Shown in pieces: positions 9,677 through 19,998 of a stretch of DNA of 64,000 bases. The DNA comes from Phaeodactylibacter luteus. Lineage in GTDB: Bacteria; Bacteroidota; Bacteroidia; Chitinophagales; Saprospiraceae. Below the pieces are notes generated by a model. That model was given only the letters and a program-made list of their open reading frames with translations, searched no databases and was not told the origin of the DNA. The stretch spans positions 62,001-126,000 of the forward strand of contig NZ_VOOR01000011.1 in the NCBI RefSeq assembly GCF_007993045.1. Direction: 5' to 3'. The position numbers and the translations under genes are program-made. How positions within the stretch are numbered: the first letter of the stretch is position 1; each line of letters opens with the position of its first letter.

Positions 9677-9893
9677 AACCACTTTTAGCTCGAAAGCTGC
9701 CTTTCAGCCTCTACAAAGCAGCCCTGGCCCGATAAAGGAAGCCCCTCTCCCTGCCTGCCTTTTGTCTCCAATTGAGCACTTAGGTATTATTTGAAATCAG
9801 CTAGGAACCAACCTAATGCCTAGCCGTTTAGATTTGAATTCAATATGATGCTATTAGGAATTGAATTGTAAACTCTCAAAACAAACCCCTAAA

Positions 9894-12800
9894 ATGAAGT
9901 ACTTTCATCTAGCTTTTCTGCTGGCCCTGCCCTTTGTGCTGCTGGCTCAGAACAGCTACAACGCTCCTGATTCTGGCGATTTGGTCATTGAAGACTGCAA
10001 TGGCGTGCTCTACGACGCAGGTGGCCCTGACGGCCCCTACACTGAATCCAATGAAGCCTACATCACCATCAATGGCACCTCGGGCGAAGCCCTGGCGCTC
10101 ACCTTCACCACATTTGACGTGGAAGACCAGTTTGACCAATTGGTCATATTCGATGGCCCGACCACCGACAGCCCTATAGCCGGGGTATTCTCGGGGCCTC
10201 AATTGCCCAATGGCGGCGCTCCGATCCTGCTATCTGGCAACACTTGCCTGGTGTTGTTCAGCAGCGATTTCAGCATCAATGGAGAAGGGTTTGCCATGAA
10301 TTTTGATTGCATCGATTTTACAGAGCCCCCGACGGCTTCTGCTTCTGTGCCGGGGTTCACCTGCACAGGCACAGTGGCCTTCTCGGACGCCTCCTCCTTC
10401 TTCCCCACGAGCTGGGCTTGGGACTTTGGTGATGGCACAACGTCTACCGAGCAAAACCCGGTGCATACCTACACCACGCCCGGAGCTTACACCGTGCAGC
10501 TCGAAGTATGCAACGAAAACGGCTGCAATACATTCACCTCCGCTACCCCTTTGGTTTACGACCCGGAAAATATTGCCTGTGATAATGGAGTGGCTATGCC
10601 TTTCCAAGGCTCTGCTTCGACCACCCTTTGCAGCGGTGTCCTGTTCGACTCCGGCGGGATAGACGGCGACTACGCCGAAGGCAGCGCCGGGCAATTCCTG
10701 ATCGAACCTCCTGCTGCCTCACAGATCACGGTTACTTTCTCCGCATTTGACCTCGGGAACGCCCCTTTCAACCATGACCAGCTAGAATTGTACAGTGTGC
10801 AAGATGGGGTTTATACCTCCATAGGTACTTTTACAGGCAACAGCCTGCCCAATAATGGGCAGCCCCTTTCCATCAATGCCCAAGCATTGGCCGTTTTCTT
10901 TTATTCAGACCACGAGGCCAACTTCCCTGGGTTTGAGATGATCTGGGATGCCAATGGCAGTACGCTGCCCCCCGAAGCTGATTTCTCCGTAAGTACAACA
11001 ACAATCCCTTTCGGCACCGCTATCCAGTTTATGGACAATAGCACGGAAAATGCCGGTGCCTGGAATTGGGACTTTGGGGACGGGGCAACCTCCAGCCTGC
11101 AGAACCCCAGCCATACCTATACCCAGGCCGGTACTTACCAAGTCACGCTCACTGTAGCCAACTGCAGTGGCTCAGACACCAGCTTGCCTCTCGATATCAC
11201 AGTAGAAGGCCCGCCCCTGCTTACCTACAATCCGGAAAGCTTTACCATCACCCTCGACGCCGGCACGGCTACCACAGCCCCACTTGAGCTCTGCAATACC
11301 GGGCAGGGGCCCCTAATTGCCGGCTTGAGCGCCCAAAGTGTGGAAAACCAATTGGGCTACCTCATAGAATTTACCACCTCAGCTGAAGGGGGAGGGTTTT
11401 CTTGGCAGCTATTGGACGAAGCGTTCAACGTCCTTGCTGAAAACAATGGGAGCTATTCGCCCAATACCGATTACACAGAAATCATTGGCGGGCTGGAAGA
11501 AGGCGGCACCTATTACTTTTTGATACAAGGCGTGCCTGAAGGCACTGCTGTGTTCGAACAGCTGTCCCTGACAGACTTGGGCACTGGGGAAGTCCTCTTC
11601 TCCGGCTTTTTTGAGTTCATCCCTGATCAGCTTTACATCCTCCCTGAGCCTGCATCGGGAAGCGATGGCGCGCCTACCTGGCTTTCCCTGAGCGGAAGCA
11701 GCCTTTCCGTTGAACCTACAGCATGTGATCAGGTACTCTTGGACATTGATGCCACCGACCTGGTGCAGGGTACCTACGAAGGCGTTATCCTTATCAACAG
11801 CAATGACCCCAACAACCCTGCCGCAGCCATACCTGTCACTTTGATTGTCAATGGCACCCCTGAGCTGAGCATTTCTGCCACTGACCTAGATTTTGGAGAG
11901 GTGCAGCTAGGCGCTGCTGCAACGCTGAGCCTCACCCTGGAAAATACAGGCACTGCACCAACTGAGGTCAGTGGGCTGCAGTCTGGCCTCAGCAGCTTCA
12001 CTGTACAGGGTGAAGATGCCATCACGCTCGCCCCCTTTGAGGCCCGAGAAATCAATGTAGTCTTCACGCCTACCGATCTGGGGCCTGCCGCCACAACCCT
12101 CAACCTGGCCAACAACGCCGGGGGGGATGTCCAAATTGCGCTGACGGGTACCGGCATTGCCGCCCCTAGCCTCACCGTAAACCCCACTCAATTTAGCGTG
12201 GAGCTAATCGAAGGGCAGGATACTACCCTGAGCGTAACCGTAGGGAATATTGGTGAAGCCTCACTGGATTTCAACATCGCTAACACTTCAGGCGGTGCAG
12301 GGTTCCGCTTTGCCTTTACCACAGATTTCTGGGGAGAGGAGTTCTCTTGGAACTTGCTCGACGGCAACAGCAACATCGTACAAAGCTCAGCCGGAATCAC
12401 TTATGAATCAAATACGGATTATGTTGTCATGCTCTCCGGGCTATCCGTAGAAGAAAGCTATACCCTACAGCTGCTTGACACCTGGGGCGATGGAGCTCTG
12501 CCCAATTATAGCATAACGGATGCGCTGACGGGGCAAACCATCGCGCAAGGGGCATTTACGGGAGATGTCTTTGAGGAGCTTGTGCCCTTAGGGAGCCCAG
12601 CGCTGTCCTTTGCCAGTATTTCGCCTCAGAGCGGCACCGTGCTGGTCAATGAAAACGCCCTCTTGTCTATTGAAATCGACGCTACAGGGCTGGCCACCGG
12701 CAGTTATGAACTGGCTTATACCCTGAACACCAACGACCCCCTACAGCCAACCGCTGACATTCAGGTAGACCTTTTTGTGATCGCACCGGTCACCGCAGGC

Positions 12801-14765
12801 ATAACCGCGCCGGGGTTGGCCTGCGGCACCTTGCCCGTTCAGTTTACTGATGCCAGCACCAACACGCCTACGAGCTGGCTCTGGGACTTTGGAGATGGCA
12901 ACACCTCCACGGAGCAAAACCCTGTGCATACTTACACAGCAAGCGGGCAGTATACGGTTACCCTCGAAGCCTGCAATGCCTTAGGCTGCAGCACTGCTAT
13001 CCTTTCTACCCCACTAGCCGTTGACATCGACTGCTATGCGCAGAACATCCCCGAGCACGGCAACGAAGTAATCACAGTCTGCTCGGGCAACGTCTACGAC
13101 TCCGGCGGCCCTACCGCCCCTTACCTCGAAGGCAGCTTTGGCAGCCTCACCATTGCCCCGCCGGGTGCCACTTCGGTCAGCATCACCTTCAGCGAGTTCA
13201 ACTACGAAGAGCACGCCGACTTCCTGTACGTATTCGATGGGCCACCTAACTCCGGTATCCTTATCGGAACATTCACCGGCAATGAACTGCAAGGCGAAAC
13301 GCTGACAGCAGCATCAGGCATACTGACGCTACAGGAATACACGGACCACTTTACCAACCTGAGCGGTTTTGTAGCGACCTTCAGTTGTTCAGCTACCCCC
13401 CCGCTTGCGCCCAAGCCCCAGTTTTCAGTAGCCAGCACAGCGCTTTGCGCCAACGAGCCTGTAGTATTTATAGATGAAAGCCTTGAGGCTCCTACTTCAT
13501 GGTTTTGGGAATTTGGCGACGGCGGCACTTCCAATGAGCCCAGCCCCATTTACGCTTACGCGGAAAGCGGCACTTACAACGTAGCCCTTACCGTCTGCAA
13601 TGAAGTAGGCTGCAATACCACCGTGCAGGAAATCACGCTGGCCATAGATGCCGAGTGTGTACTTGAGGATATGCCCACGAATGGCCAGCAGTTCATTGCT
13701 GCCTGCTTCGGAAGCCTTTACGATTCCGGCGGTGCAGAGGGCAATTATGCAGACAACAACATAGGCATAACGACCCTGATCAGCCCAGCAGGCAGCATCA
13801 CCTTGGAGTTTGAGTCCTTCAATTTGGAAGACGGCTTTGATGGGCTGGCCATTTACGATGGCGCCACTACAGAAGCCCCTCTGCTTGGCTTCTTCACCGG
13901 CAATGAATTGCCAAGCCCCATTACCTCTACCGGCACCGCCATCACCATAGTAGAGAGTACGGATTTCACCATCAATGAGAGCGGTTTCAAGATCAACTAC
14001 AGCTGCCAGGGCAGCTCTGCCAACCTCTCCGGTGCACAGATCACCGTAGCCAATGGCAAAATGTGCGACGGCATACGCGCTTTTGGCGTAAGCTCCACTG
14101 CTGATATTGAAAGCTGGAGCTGGGATTTTGGCTCCGGGCTGACCTCTTCCGAACCCAACCCGGAGCTCGTCCTGCCCCACAGCGGCATTTACCCCATTTC
14201 CGTCACCATCTGTACCACGGATGATTGCGAGACTTTGCAGACCGCTATTTACTCCAATAAGCTGACACCAGAAATCACGGCGCCGGATACGGTGGCTATC
14301 GGACAGCAGGTGCACCTGCATGGGCTGACTCCTGAAGCAACCCACTGGTATTGGGATTTTGGCAACGGGCTAACCTCCGACAGCCACGATCCGGTTACGA
14401 GCTATCAGCAAGCCGGTTGGCACGACATTCAGGTCCACCTCATCAATATGGACGTGCATGAGTCCTGCGACGCCAGCCATACCCACACCATTTTTGTGGA
14501 CGAACAGCTGACAAGCAGCCAAGAAGCAGAGCTTCCTCAATTCACCGTGTTCCCTAACCCCACCACGGGCTTGCTCTATCTTGACGGGCTGGAGCACCTA
14601 CAGGGGCAGTACGAGGCACGCCTACGCTCAGCTACCGGGCAGGTCATACGCACGGCAGCTGGAGCAGAAAGCATTTCGCTAGAGCGGCTGCCTTCAGGCA
14701 TTTACCTACTGGAAATCATCAGCGGCCAGCAAGTATTGGCACGCAGTAAAGTGATACGGGAGTAA
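9894..14765 (+). CDS. Giant secreted CUB/PKD multidomain protein with T9SS sorting domain
   Basis: Surface or secreted adhesin-like protein of 1,623 residues. The ATG at 9894 is preferred over 9861 because it begins the signal peptide MKYFHLAFLLALPFVLLAQ. About four CUB-like domains carry the pattern C-x-G-x-(L/V)-(Y/F)-D-(S/A)-G-G, and about six PKD-type domains carry W-x-(W/F)-(D/E)-F-G-(D/S/N)-G motifs; they alternate in the N- and C-terminal thirds. The middle has two segments with a shared SFTW-like pattern and an ASH/choice-of-anchor-type region (ELSISATDLDFGEVQLG). The last 80 residues form a T9SS type A sorting domain (FTVFPNPTTGLLYLDG), so it should cross the outer membrane by T9SS. 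It is a single-gene unit ending at a strong terminator. Its ligand is unknown. Confidence 0.92.
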   Translation: MKYFHLAFLLALPFVLLAQNSYNAPDSGDLVIEDCNGVLYDAGGPDGPYTESNEAYITINGTSGEALALTFTTFDVEDQFDQLVIFDGPTTDSPIAGVFSGPQLPNGGAPILLSGNTCLVLFSSDFSINGEGFAMNFDCIDFTEPPTASASVPGFTCTGTVAFSDASSFFPTSWAWDFGDGTTSTEQNPVHTYTTPGAYTVQLEVCNENGCNTFTSATPLVYDPENIACDNGVAMPFQGSASTTLCSGVLFDSGGIDGDYAEGSAGQFLIEPPAASQITVTFSAFDLGNAPFNHDQLELYSVQDGVYTSIGTFTGNSLPNNGQPLSINAQALAVFFYSDHEANFPGFEMIWDANGSTLPPEADFSVSTTTIPFGTAIQFMDNSTENAGAWNWDFGDGATSSLQNPSHTYTQAGTYQVTLTVANCSGSDTSLPLDITVEGPPLLTYNPESFTITLDAGTATTAPLELCNTGQGPLIAGLSAQSVENQLGYLIEFTTSAEGGGFSWQLLDEAFNVLAENNGSYSPNTDYTEIIGGLEEGGTYYFLIQGVPEGTAVFEQLSLTDLGTGEVLFSGFFEFIPDQLYILPEPASGSDGAPTWLSLSGSSLSVEPTACDQVLLDIDATDLVQGTYEGVILINSNDPNNPAAAIPVTLIVNGTPELSISATDLDFGEVQLGAAATLSLTLENTGTAPTEVSGLQSGLSSFTVQGEDAITLAPFEAREINVVFTPTDLGPAATTLNLANNAGGDVQIALTGTGIAAPSLTVNPTQFSVELIEGQDTTLSVTVGNIGEASLDFNIANTSGGAGFRFAFTTDFWGEEFSWNLLDGNSNIVQSSAGITYESNTDYVVMLSGLSVEESYTLQLLDTWGDGALPNYSITDALTGQTIAQGAFTGDVFEELVPLGSPALSFASISPQSGTVLVNENALLSIEIDATGLATGSYELAYTLNTNDPLQPTADIQVDLFVIAPVTAGITAPGLACGTLPVQFTDASTNTPTSWLWDFGDGNTSTEQNPVHTYTASGQYTVTLEACNALGCSTAILSTPLAVDIDCYAQNIPEHGNEVITVCSGNVYDSGGPTAPYLEGSFGSLTIAPPGATSVSITFSEFNYEEHADFLYVFDGPPNSGILIGTFTGNELQGETLTAASGILTLQEYTDHFTNLSGFVATFSCSATPPLAPKPQFSVASTALCANEPVVFIDESLEAPTSWFWEFGDGGTSNEPSPIYAYAESGTYNVALTVCNEVGCNTTVQEITLAIDAECVLEDMPTNGQQFIAACFGSLYDSGGAEGNYADNNIGITTLISPAGSITLEFESFNLEDGFDGLAIYDGATTEAPLLGFFTGNELPSPITSTGTAITIVESTDFTINESGFKINYSCQGSSANLSGAQITVANGKMCDGIRAFGVSSTADIESWSWDFGSGLTSSEPNPELVLPHSGIYPISVTICTTDDCETLQTAIYSNKLTPEITAPDTVAIGQQVHLHGLTPEATHWYWDFGNGLTSDSHDPVTSYQQAGWHDIQVHLINMDVHESCDASHTHTIFVDEQLTSSQEAELPQFTVFPNPTTGLLYLDGLEHLQGQYEARLRSATGQVIRTAAGAESISLERLPSGIYLLEIISGQQVLARSKVIRE

Positions 14766-14787
14766 CCCCCTTATTACCTCCTTTGAC

Positions 14788-14825
14788 AAAGGCAGCACCT
14801 GCACAGAGGTGCTGCCTTTCTTTTT
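14788..14825 (+). terminator. Terminator after the CUB/PKD gene
   Basis: AAAGGCAGCACCT (14788-14800) pairs perfectly with AGGTGCTGCCTTT (14807-14819), loop GCACAG, followed by a T-rich run through 14825. It also rules out a start at 14783 for the next gene. Confidence 0.92.
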
Positions 14826-14890
14826 GCGCCCTATACCACCTATCCTCCAAGATGTGTAGCTTTGCAGCCATCAAATTAAGAAAGCAGCAA

Positions 14891-15739
14891 ATGGGGCGAC
14901 TCTGGGGCATGATGCTGATAGGAAGCTTATTGTTAAGCGCTTGCGGGCTACAGCGGCAAACCGCTGCTGCCTTAGTGCACCTCCCGCCCCCACCTTTATC
15001 TGCAAGCTTTGCGCCCGAGCCCGGCCCTACCGCCTTCGAGCCCGACTTTTGCCTGCCTGTCCTGCTCACCCCTTTGCCCATCCCCCCACCGCCCATCCCT
15101 GAGCGGCAGCCCGCTAGCGATTCCATTTATTACAACCTCCCCCTCCCTCCCCTGCCGCGCTACCCGGTAGCACAAGACACCCAATCTCTGGCCGCCTACC
15201 TCGATTTCTTGGCCGCTTTCTACGAGGAGCAGGGCATCCGTTACCGCTCTGCGCCGCTCACCGACTGCTCAGGGCTGATGCACCGCATTTTCCGCAACCT
15301 GCAAGAAGCCTGCCCAAGCTTGGACTTCCCCTCCCCTGCCACAGCCAGGAGCTCACGCGCCCTTGCCCGTTGGTATTATGACCGGGGGCAGCTCTCCATC
15401 ATACACCATGCTGCCGACAGCAGCCACCTGATCCGCCCCGGGGCTTTACTGTTTTTCGGGCGGAACGGCCGCCGCTTCCGCAGCCCAGATATCGGGCAGC
15501 TGTGCCACAGCCGGGGCATTCAGCACATTGGCCTTGTCGTAAGTGTAGACTACGATGCGGATGGCACCGTAGCTGCTTACACCTTGCTCCATGCCCCCCG
15601 CCCCGGGCAATCCATTTCAAGGGTTAACCGTTACCGCACCAACCCGAAAGCACCCCACCTGCCAGCCTACGGCAATTGGGGGCAGCAGTGGGTAGCGGTA
15701 GCCCACTTGATCTCCGAGCCGCCCCCTGACCTCCCCTGA
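14891..15739 (+). CDS. NlpC/P60-like lipoprotein (putative cell-wall peptidase)
   Basis: A 282-residue lipoprotein (signal MGRLWGMMLIGSLLLSAC, Cys18). Upstream in-frame ATGs lie in or near the preceding terminator and are rejected. Residues 30-95 are very proline-rich, probably a linker through the envelope. The C-terminal half matches the NlpC/P60 pattern: TDCSG with Cys126, HIGLVV with His212 and LLHAP with His234, as in gamma-D-glutamyl-L-diaminopimelate endopeptidases. The insert between Cys and His is longer than usual and includes LIRPGALLFFGRNG. It likely trims peptidoglycan stem peptides, but the exact bond is inferred. TAGCTTTG at 14857-14864 could be its -7 element. Confidence 0.8.
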   Translation: MGRLWGMMLIGSLLLSACGLQRQTAAALVHLPPPPLSASFAPEPGPTAFEPDFCLPVLLTPLPIPPPPIPERQPASDSIYYNLPLPPLPRYPVAQDTQSLAAYLDFLAAFYEEQGIRYRSAPLTDCSGLMHRIFRNLQEACPSLDFPSPATARSSRALARWYYDRGQLSIIHHAADSSHLIRPGALLFFGRNGRRFRSPDIGQLCHSRGIQHIGLVVSVDYDADGTVAAYTLLHAPRPGQSISRVNRYRTNPKAPHLPAYGNWGQQWVAVAHLISEPPPDLP

Positions 15740-15742
15740 CTT

Positions 15743-15803
15743 GGGCGTGAACCAAAATGTCGCAGGGGTTTATGCTTTCCGGGCTTTAGCCTGGCATTGG
15801 CCT
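15743..15803 (+). repeat. Interspersed structured repeat, truncated copy 3
   Basis: Only the left 61 bases of the family remain (GGGCGTGAACCAAAATGTCG then TTTCCGGGCTTTAGCCTGGC and ATTGGCCT). It starts 4 bases after the preceding stop codon. The rest of the element is absent, so this is a deletion derivative. Confidence 0.8.
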
Positions 15804-15914
15804 GCCAGCATACAGAAACTTGCAATTTGCCCGCGCTCAACTCTCCCCCCCTTCGCCAAAAACCTGTACCTTAGAAGCATACAGACTCCCTCCTAACGCT
15901 TCACTTTTTGATCC

Positions 15915-16505
15915 ATGCTTATGCTCCCGCGACTGCTCAACCTGGACACTGCCCTGCTCACCCCGCGCACCGTGGTGCGCCGCTTCAGAGAGGGCGACGG
16001 GGAAGCCTTGTACAACCTCATGCAGGACAATTACAGCCGGTTGAATGACCACTTCCCGAAAACACTACAAGCAGCGAACACCATGAGCAATGCCGAGCTC
16101 CTCGTGCGCCGTTGGCTTGCACAATGGCACTTACAGGAAGGCTTCTCTCTAGGCATATGGCTCAATGAGACCGCAGCGCTCATTGGCATGGTAAGGGTTT
16201 TCCACATCGATTGGGACATCCCCAAAGCAGAACTGCTGTATTGGCTAGACAAAGAACATACCCAGCTTGGGCTGATGACTGAGTGCCTCGGCGCAGTGCT
16301 CCCTTTTGCTTTTGAGCAGCTCGCTATTGAGAAGCTGTCCTTGCGCACAGCGATGGACAATGTGCCCAGCCAGCGGCTGGCACGGAAATGTGGTTTCCGA
16401 AGGGAAGGAGATCTGCGCGCTGACTTCCGGAAGATGAGCGGAGAGCTGATAGATACCATGCTGTTCGGGCTCACCCGCTCCGAATTTTTAGGCACCTCTG
16501 CCTAA
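15915..16505 (+). CDS. GNAT-family N-acetyltransferase, RimJ/RimL-like
   Basis: Cytoplasmic acetyl-CoA transferase of 196 residues in the RimJ/RimL ribosomal-protein/amine acetyltransferase group. Visible features are the N-terminal strand LTPRTVVRRFREGDGEALYN, the central IGMVRVFHIDWDIPKAELLYWL strands, and the acetyl-CoA segment where QLGLMTEC takes the place of the usual Q/R-x-x-G-x-G/A. The C-terminal NVPSQRLARKCGFRREG is typical of the family. An ATG two codons in (15921) is an alternative start. The next gene begins 31 bases downstream and may be co-transcribed. The target is unknown. Confidence 0.85.
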   Translation: MLMLPRLLNLDTALLTPRTVVRRFREGDGEALYNLMQDNYSRLNDHFPKTLQAANTMSNAELLVRRWLAQWHLQEGFSLGIWLNETAALIGMVRVFHIDWDIPKAELLYWLDKEHTQLGLMTECLGAVLPFAFEQLAIEKLSLRTAMDNVPSQRLARKCGFRREGDLRADFRKMSGELIDTMLFGLTRSEFLGTSA

Positions 16506-16536
16506 CTTTATCACTTCACCTGTACAACCTAAGCCA

Positions 16537-19500
16537 ATGCCTGTTTCTACCCCGGCTATTGCAGCCGAAGCTGCAATTTTTGCTATCCACTCCGCCATCC
16601 GGCTAAGCCGGAATATACAACGGGCTTATGCCCAAAGCCTACAAGGCCGGATGCTGGTCCTCCCGCTGCCGGCTTTTGACAACAGCATCGACCTCACCAC
16701 AATCATTGCTTTCTTTGAGTGGTCGCCCCAACTGCTGAACAGGCTGGAAGACCTACGGAGCCTGCACCAAAGGGCTATGCGAGAGCTACAGCTGCCAGAG
16801 GTAGAGCGCCAACGCTATGAGCAGTACTACCTTGGCTTCCGCCAACTGCAAGAAGGGCGCGTGCCAGAGCTGAATGCTGATGACCTGCAGCACCTCTTCC
16901 GCGTACGCCAATGGCAGGAAGGCTACCTACAACGGGATAGCGCGCTCAAACTCGTACTTGGGACCGTCGTGGAAATTGGGATCGACTATTTTGCGCAGGT
17001 GCCCGGCGCACTCAATACAGATATGCCGCTCGGGCAAGCCCTCATGCAGATCCTTTCCGCTTTTGATGATATCGACTGGACCGACGCCCCTCCCCTCCAA
17101 ACACAGTTTAGCCAAAGGCTTATCCCCCGGCTTTTTGCGGCTGCAGCCGAAACCCTGGCAGAGCTGAGCCCGCAAATCAGTGGGGACGAAAAGGTACAGC
17201 TCTTCCTTCGGCAAACGGCCCGGCGGATCGCCGAAGATCTTTACGCCAAAGCGGAGCAAGCCCGGTTTGAAGAACAAGAAGAAATGGCCCACTGGGGGCA
17301 ATTCCTGCTGAGAAGCGCCATCCGTCATGCCGGTGCGCTTGTTGCGGAGAACCCTCAGGCGGTCTTCAATACCAATTACCCGGTAGGCGAGCTCATTGGG
17401 GGCTCTCTTTCGGTCCTGCTGCAGGCTGTGCTGGGGGAGGATGGGGAGCAGGGCCCTATCCTACTGAAAGACCGCATCAGCTTACAGGCCCTGGACGAAC
17501 TGGTGGCGCACGCGCTTTCCGTAGTGGCGCAGCGCCCGGGCTTCATTGTGCAGGGGCAAGGGCTGCAGATCCTGATCGCAGGAACGGCCCGGGCCTTGCA
17601 ACAACACCCAGTCTCCCAAATTGAAACAGCTGGGCTGCTCCGCCTTGCACTGGAACAGGCAGCAGGCTACCTGGCTTATGTACAGCAAGGAGAAGAAAGC
17701 CAACTGGCCCGGCTTTGGCTCCAAGCGTTGGAAGCAGTCCTGCAGGCTCTTGCCTCAGCATCCCCCATCTCCCTTTCCAGAGCGGAAATCATGGACATCG
17801 TCCAGGGCCTCTTGGACGAAGTACTGCGCGACCCTGCCTGGATAGCCGAGCAAGCAGCCGGGAAGCCTGTGCTAAGTGCCGTTTTGGAGATTAACCTCCG
17901 CGCACTTCGGGCACTCCCTCCCAGTGAGCGGTTGCGCCCGGGCGTTTTCCGCTGGCTGCTCCACCTCAGCTTGCGAGCAGTGGCCAACAGCCCGGAAGTA
18001 CTGAGCCGGATCCGGCTGGGCAGCGACGCGCGGGAAGCTATTGTATTAGAGCAAGCCCTTCAGCTCGTTTTCGCCTCCGTTTACCGTTCACAAGCGCCCC
18101 GGCTCAACCGGGCATTGCTGCTGGAAAATCTCTTGGAGTATACGCTCGAAACCCTCATTATAGCCCACCCTGACCGGAAGGGGCTTGTGCTGCTTGAGCT
18201 GGCCCTCTTTGAAAGTGGGCTCAGCTATCAGCAGGGGTTCGACCAGAGGCTGGCCGAAGAGCTAACCGATGCAGCCTTGGCCGCTTTGGCTAACCACCCT
18301 GAGCTTGTTTCGGGCCAAGGCGGAGTACAAGCCATCATCAGCGGGCTTGCCCGGGCACTAGACCGCCGACGTTTGCGGGAGCCCGGCCTGCTTTCCTTCC
18401 TTTTGCGGCACATTCTTGAGCTGACCGGAGCCCACGCCCACCTCCTGATCGATGCGGATACAGATCAGCCAAAGCACCTTTTGGTCACCGCAACACAAGA
18501 AATTCTGGAAGCCCTCACCCAATCGTTCAACGATGAAGGGCAATGGCGGCCAGGGCTGAGCCCCGTGCAGGCAGTTGCTATCCTGGAAGCACTGCTCGAA
18601 GAGGTTGTCCTACACCCTTACTGGCTCGATGCCTACGCCTCTTCAGGGAGCCTGCTGAGGCAGGTCTTAGACAGCGTGCTGAGCACTCTCGAGGCCATCC
18701 CTACCGGGCAAAGGCTATCTGGGGAAAACCTAGAATTGGTTTTAGAACACGCGCTCTATACCACAGCCCGCAGCCCGCAACTGCTCGCCCGTATACAGTT
18801 TGCCAGCGACACCCTGGAGCGCAGTATACTGGAACACGCACTACAGCTGCTATGGGGGTACCTCTTCCCAAAAGGCACCGAGCCCTCCAGCCGGCTTGGT
18901 GAACTGGAGAAAGTAGCCGAGCTGCTTTTTGACGGGCTGCTGGAACGCTACCCCGACAAGCGAGGGCTCATCCTTGCCGATCTGATTTTGTTTGGAGAAT
19001 ACGGCGCAGGGCTGCCGGGCGCTTTGGATGAAGCAGCAGCCCTACGGCTGGCAGAAAGCGCAGCGGCTGTCCTGCATCAATACCCCGGCCTGGTTGCCCG
19101 CCATCAGGGGCTTAGGCTGTTGGTAAGAGACCTGGCCGGAGCATTGGAAGCTTATGGCTTAGCCCAGCCTGGGCTGCTGCCCGAGGCCATCCGCCTGACC
19201 CTCGAAACTACAGCCCTGCACTTGCACCTCTTCTGGCCAACGGAAGAAGAAGAGCCTGTCAACCTGCTTGTTATCGCCTTGGAACAAACCCTTCGTGCCC
19301 TTTCCGAACCGCCTTCCTCCGGAAAATGGAAACCACGCCTAAGCCAGGAGCAGCTGCTAGACCTGCTTGAGATCCTCTACCAGGAAATAGCCGCCCACCC
19401 TGCGTGGATTGCTCAGGAGCCTTGGCTGTACAAGCTGTTGCTCGCCCTCTTCCGCGCTCTGGAACACGTCCCTGCCCGGCAGCCGCTGCCGTACGAGACC

Positions 19501-19854
19501 CTGCGCGCCCTTCTGCTGTCCATACTCAATGCCGTCAACCTACAGCAACGGTTCCTCTTTAAAGTGCAGCAGCCGGGCAAGCCGGAAGCTCACCTCCTTA
19601 TCCATATCGCACTAGACGATTTTTTCATCTTGCTCTATGGCGAATACGCTGCACAGCGGTGGCATCTTTCCCAGCTCCCCATCCTTACGGCTTTGCTCGA
19701 TTATTTCCTTTCCCTGGCAGGGGCTAACCCTTCCCCGGATGGAGTGGCAGATGCACTGGCACAGCTACGTGCAGTCATCGATCAATGGCAAATGGACTTC
19801 AGGCTTACCCTGTCAGAGGTTCTAGCGGAATTGGGCAAGGGCAATTTGCGCTAA
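16537..19854 (+). CDS. Unknown 1,105-residue all-helical protein with three long internal repeats
   Basis: I do not recognise this protein. It has no signal peptide or convincing transmembrane segment, and is rich in Leu, Ala, Glu and Gln with many amphipathic helices, suggesting a cytoplasmic alpha-solenoid. Three copies of a unit of about 255-262 residues are visible: RPGFIVQGQGLQILIAG near residue 332, HPELVSGQGGVQAIISG near 586 and YPGLVARHQGLRLLVRD near 848, each followed by a helix ARAL/AGAL, a PGLL-type segment and a leucine-rich helix. Between them recur (V/I)L..PAWIAE or HPYWLDA and HPDRKGLVLLELALF or YPDKRGLILADLILF. It follows the acetyltransferase by 31 bases. A scaffold or protein-binding role is only a guess. 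Confidence 0.85.
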   Translation: MPVSTPAIAAEAAIFAIHSAIRLSRNIQRAYAQSLQGRMLVLPLPAFDNSIDLTTIIAFFEWSPQLLNRLEDLRSLHQRAMRELQLPEVERQRYEQYYLGFRQLQEGRVPELNADDLQHLFRVRQWQEGYLQRDSALKLVLGTVVEIGIDYFAQVPGALNTDMPLGQALMQILSAFDDIDWTDAPPLQTQFSQRLIPRLFAAAAETLAELSPQISGDEKVQLFLRQTARRIAEDLYAKAEQARFEEQEEMAHWGQFLLRSAIRHAGALVAENPQAVFNTNYPVGELIGGSLSVLLQAVLGEDGEQGPILLKDRISLQALDELVAHALSVVAQRPGFIVQGQGLQILIAGTARALQQHPVSQIETAGLLRLALEQAAGYLAYVQQGEESQLARLWLQALEAVLQALASASPISLSRAEIMDIVQGLLDEVLRDPAWIAEQAAGKPVLSAVLEINLRALRALPPSERLRPGVFRWLLHLSLRAVANSPEVLSRIRLGSDAREAIVLEQALQLVFASVYRSQAPRLNRALLLENLLEYTLETLIIAHPDRKGLVLLELALFESGLSYQQGFDQRLAEELTDAALAALANHPELVSGQGGVQAIISGLARALDRRRLREPGLLSFLLRHILELTGAHAHLLIDADTDQPKHLLVTATQEILEALTQSFNDEGQWRPGLSPVQAVAILEALLEEVVLHPYWLDAYASSGSLLRQVLDSVLSTLEAIPTGQRLSGENLELVLEHALYTTARSPQLLARIQFASDTLERSILEHALQLLWGYLFPKGTEPSSRLGELEKVAELLFDGLLERYPDKRGLILADLILFGEYGAGLPGALDEAAALRLAESAAAVLHQYPGLVARHQGLRLLVRDLAGALEAYGLAQPGLLPEAIRLTLETTALHLHLFWPTEEEEPVNLLVIALEQTLRALSEPPSSGKWKPRLSQEQLLDLLEILYQEIAAHPAWIAQEPWLYKLLLALFRALEHVPARQPLPYETLRALLLSILNAVNLQQRFLFKVQQPGKPEAHLLIHIALDDFFILLYGEYAAQRWHLSQLPILTALLDYFLSLAGANPSPDGVADALAQLRAVIDQWQMDFRLTLSEVLAELGKGNLR

Positions 19855-19998
19855 GCTGGAAAAAGTAGCGCCCTATTTCGGGCCAAATCCAGCTCAAAGT
19901 CTGCTTTCTGCGGCGCGCTTATTCAAAAAGTTATTAGTTTCGATTCCGCTATAAAGCCCTGAGGTGCCAAACCCGGGGCTACCCAAAAACGAAGGATT

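Noticed and set aside
14783-14890. Upstream in-frame start for the NlpC/P60 protein
   Set aside because: The extension would be encoded by a perfect terminator hairpin, and the ATG at 14891 begins a lipoprotein signal.
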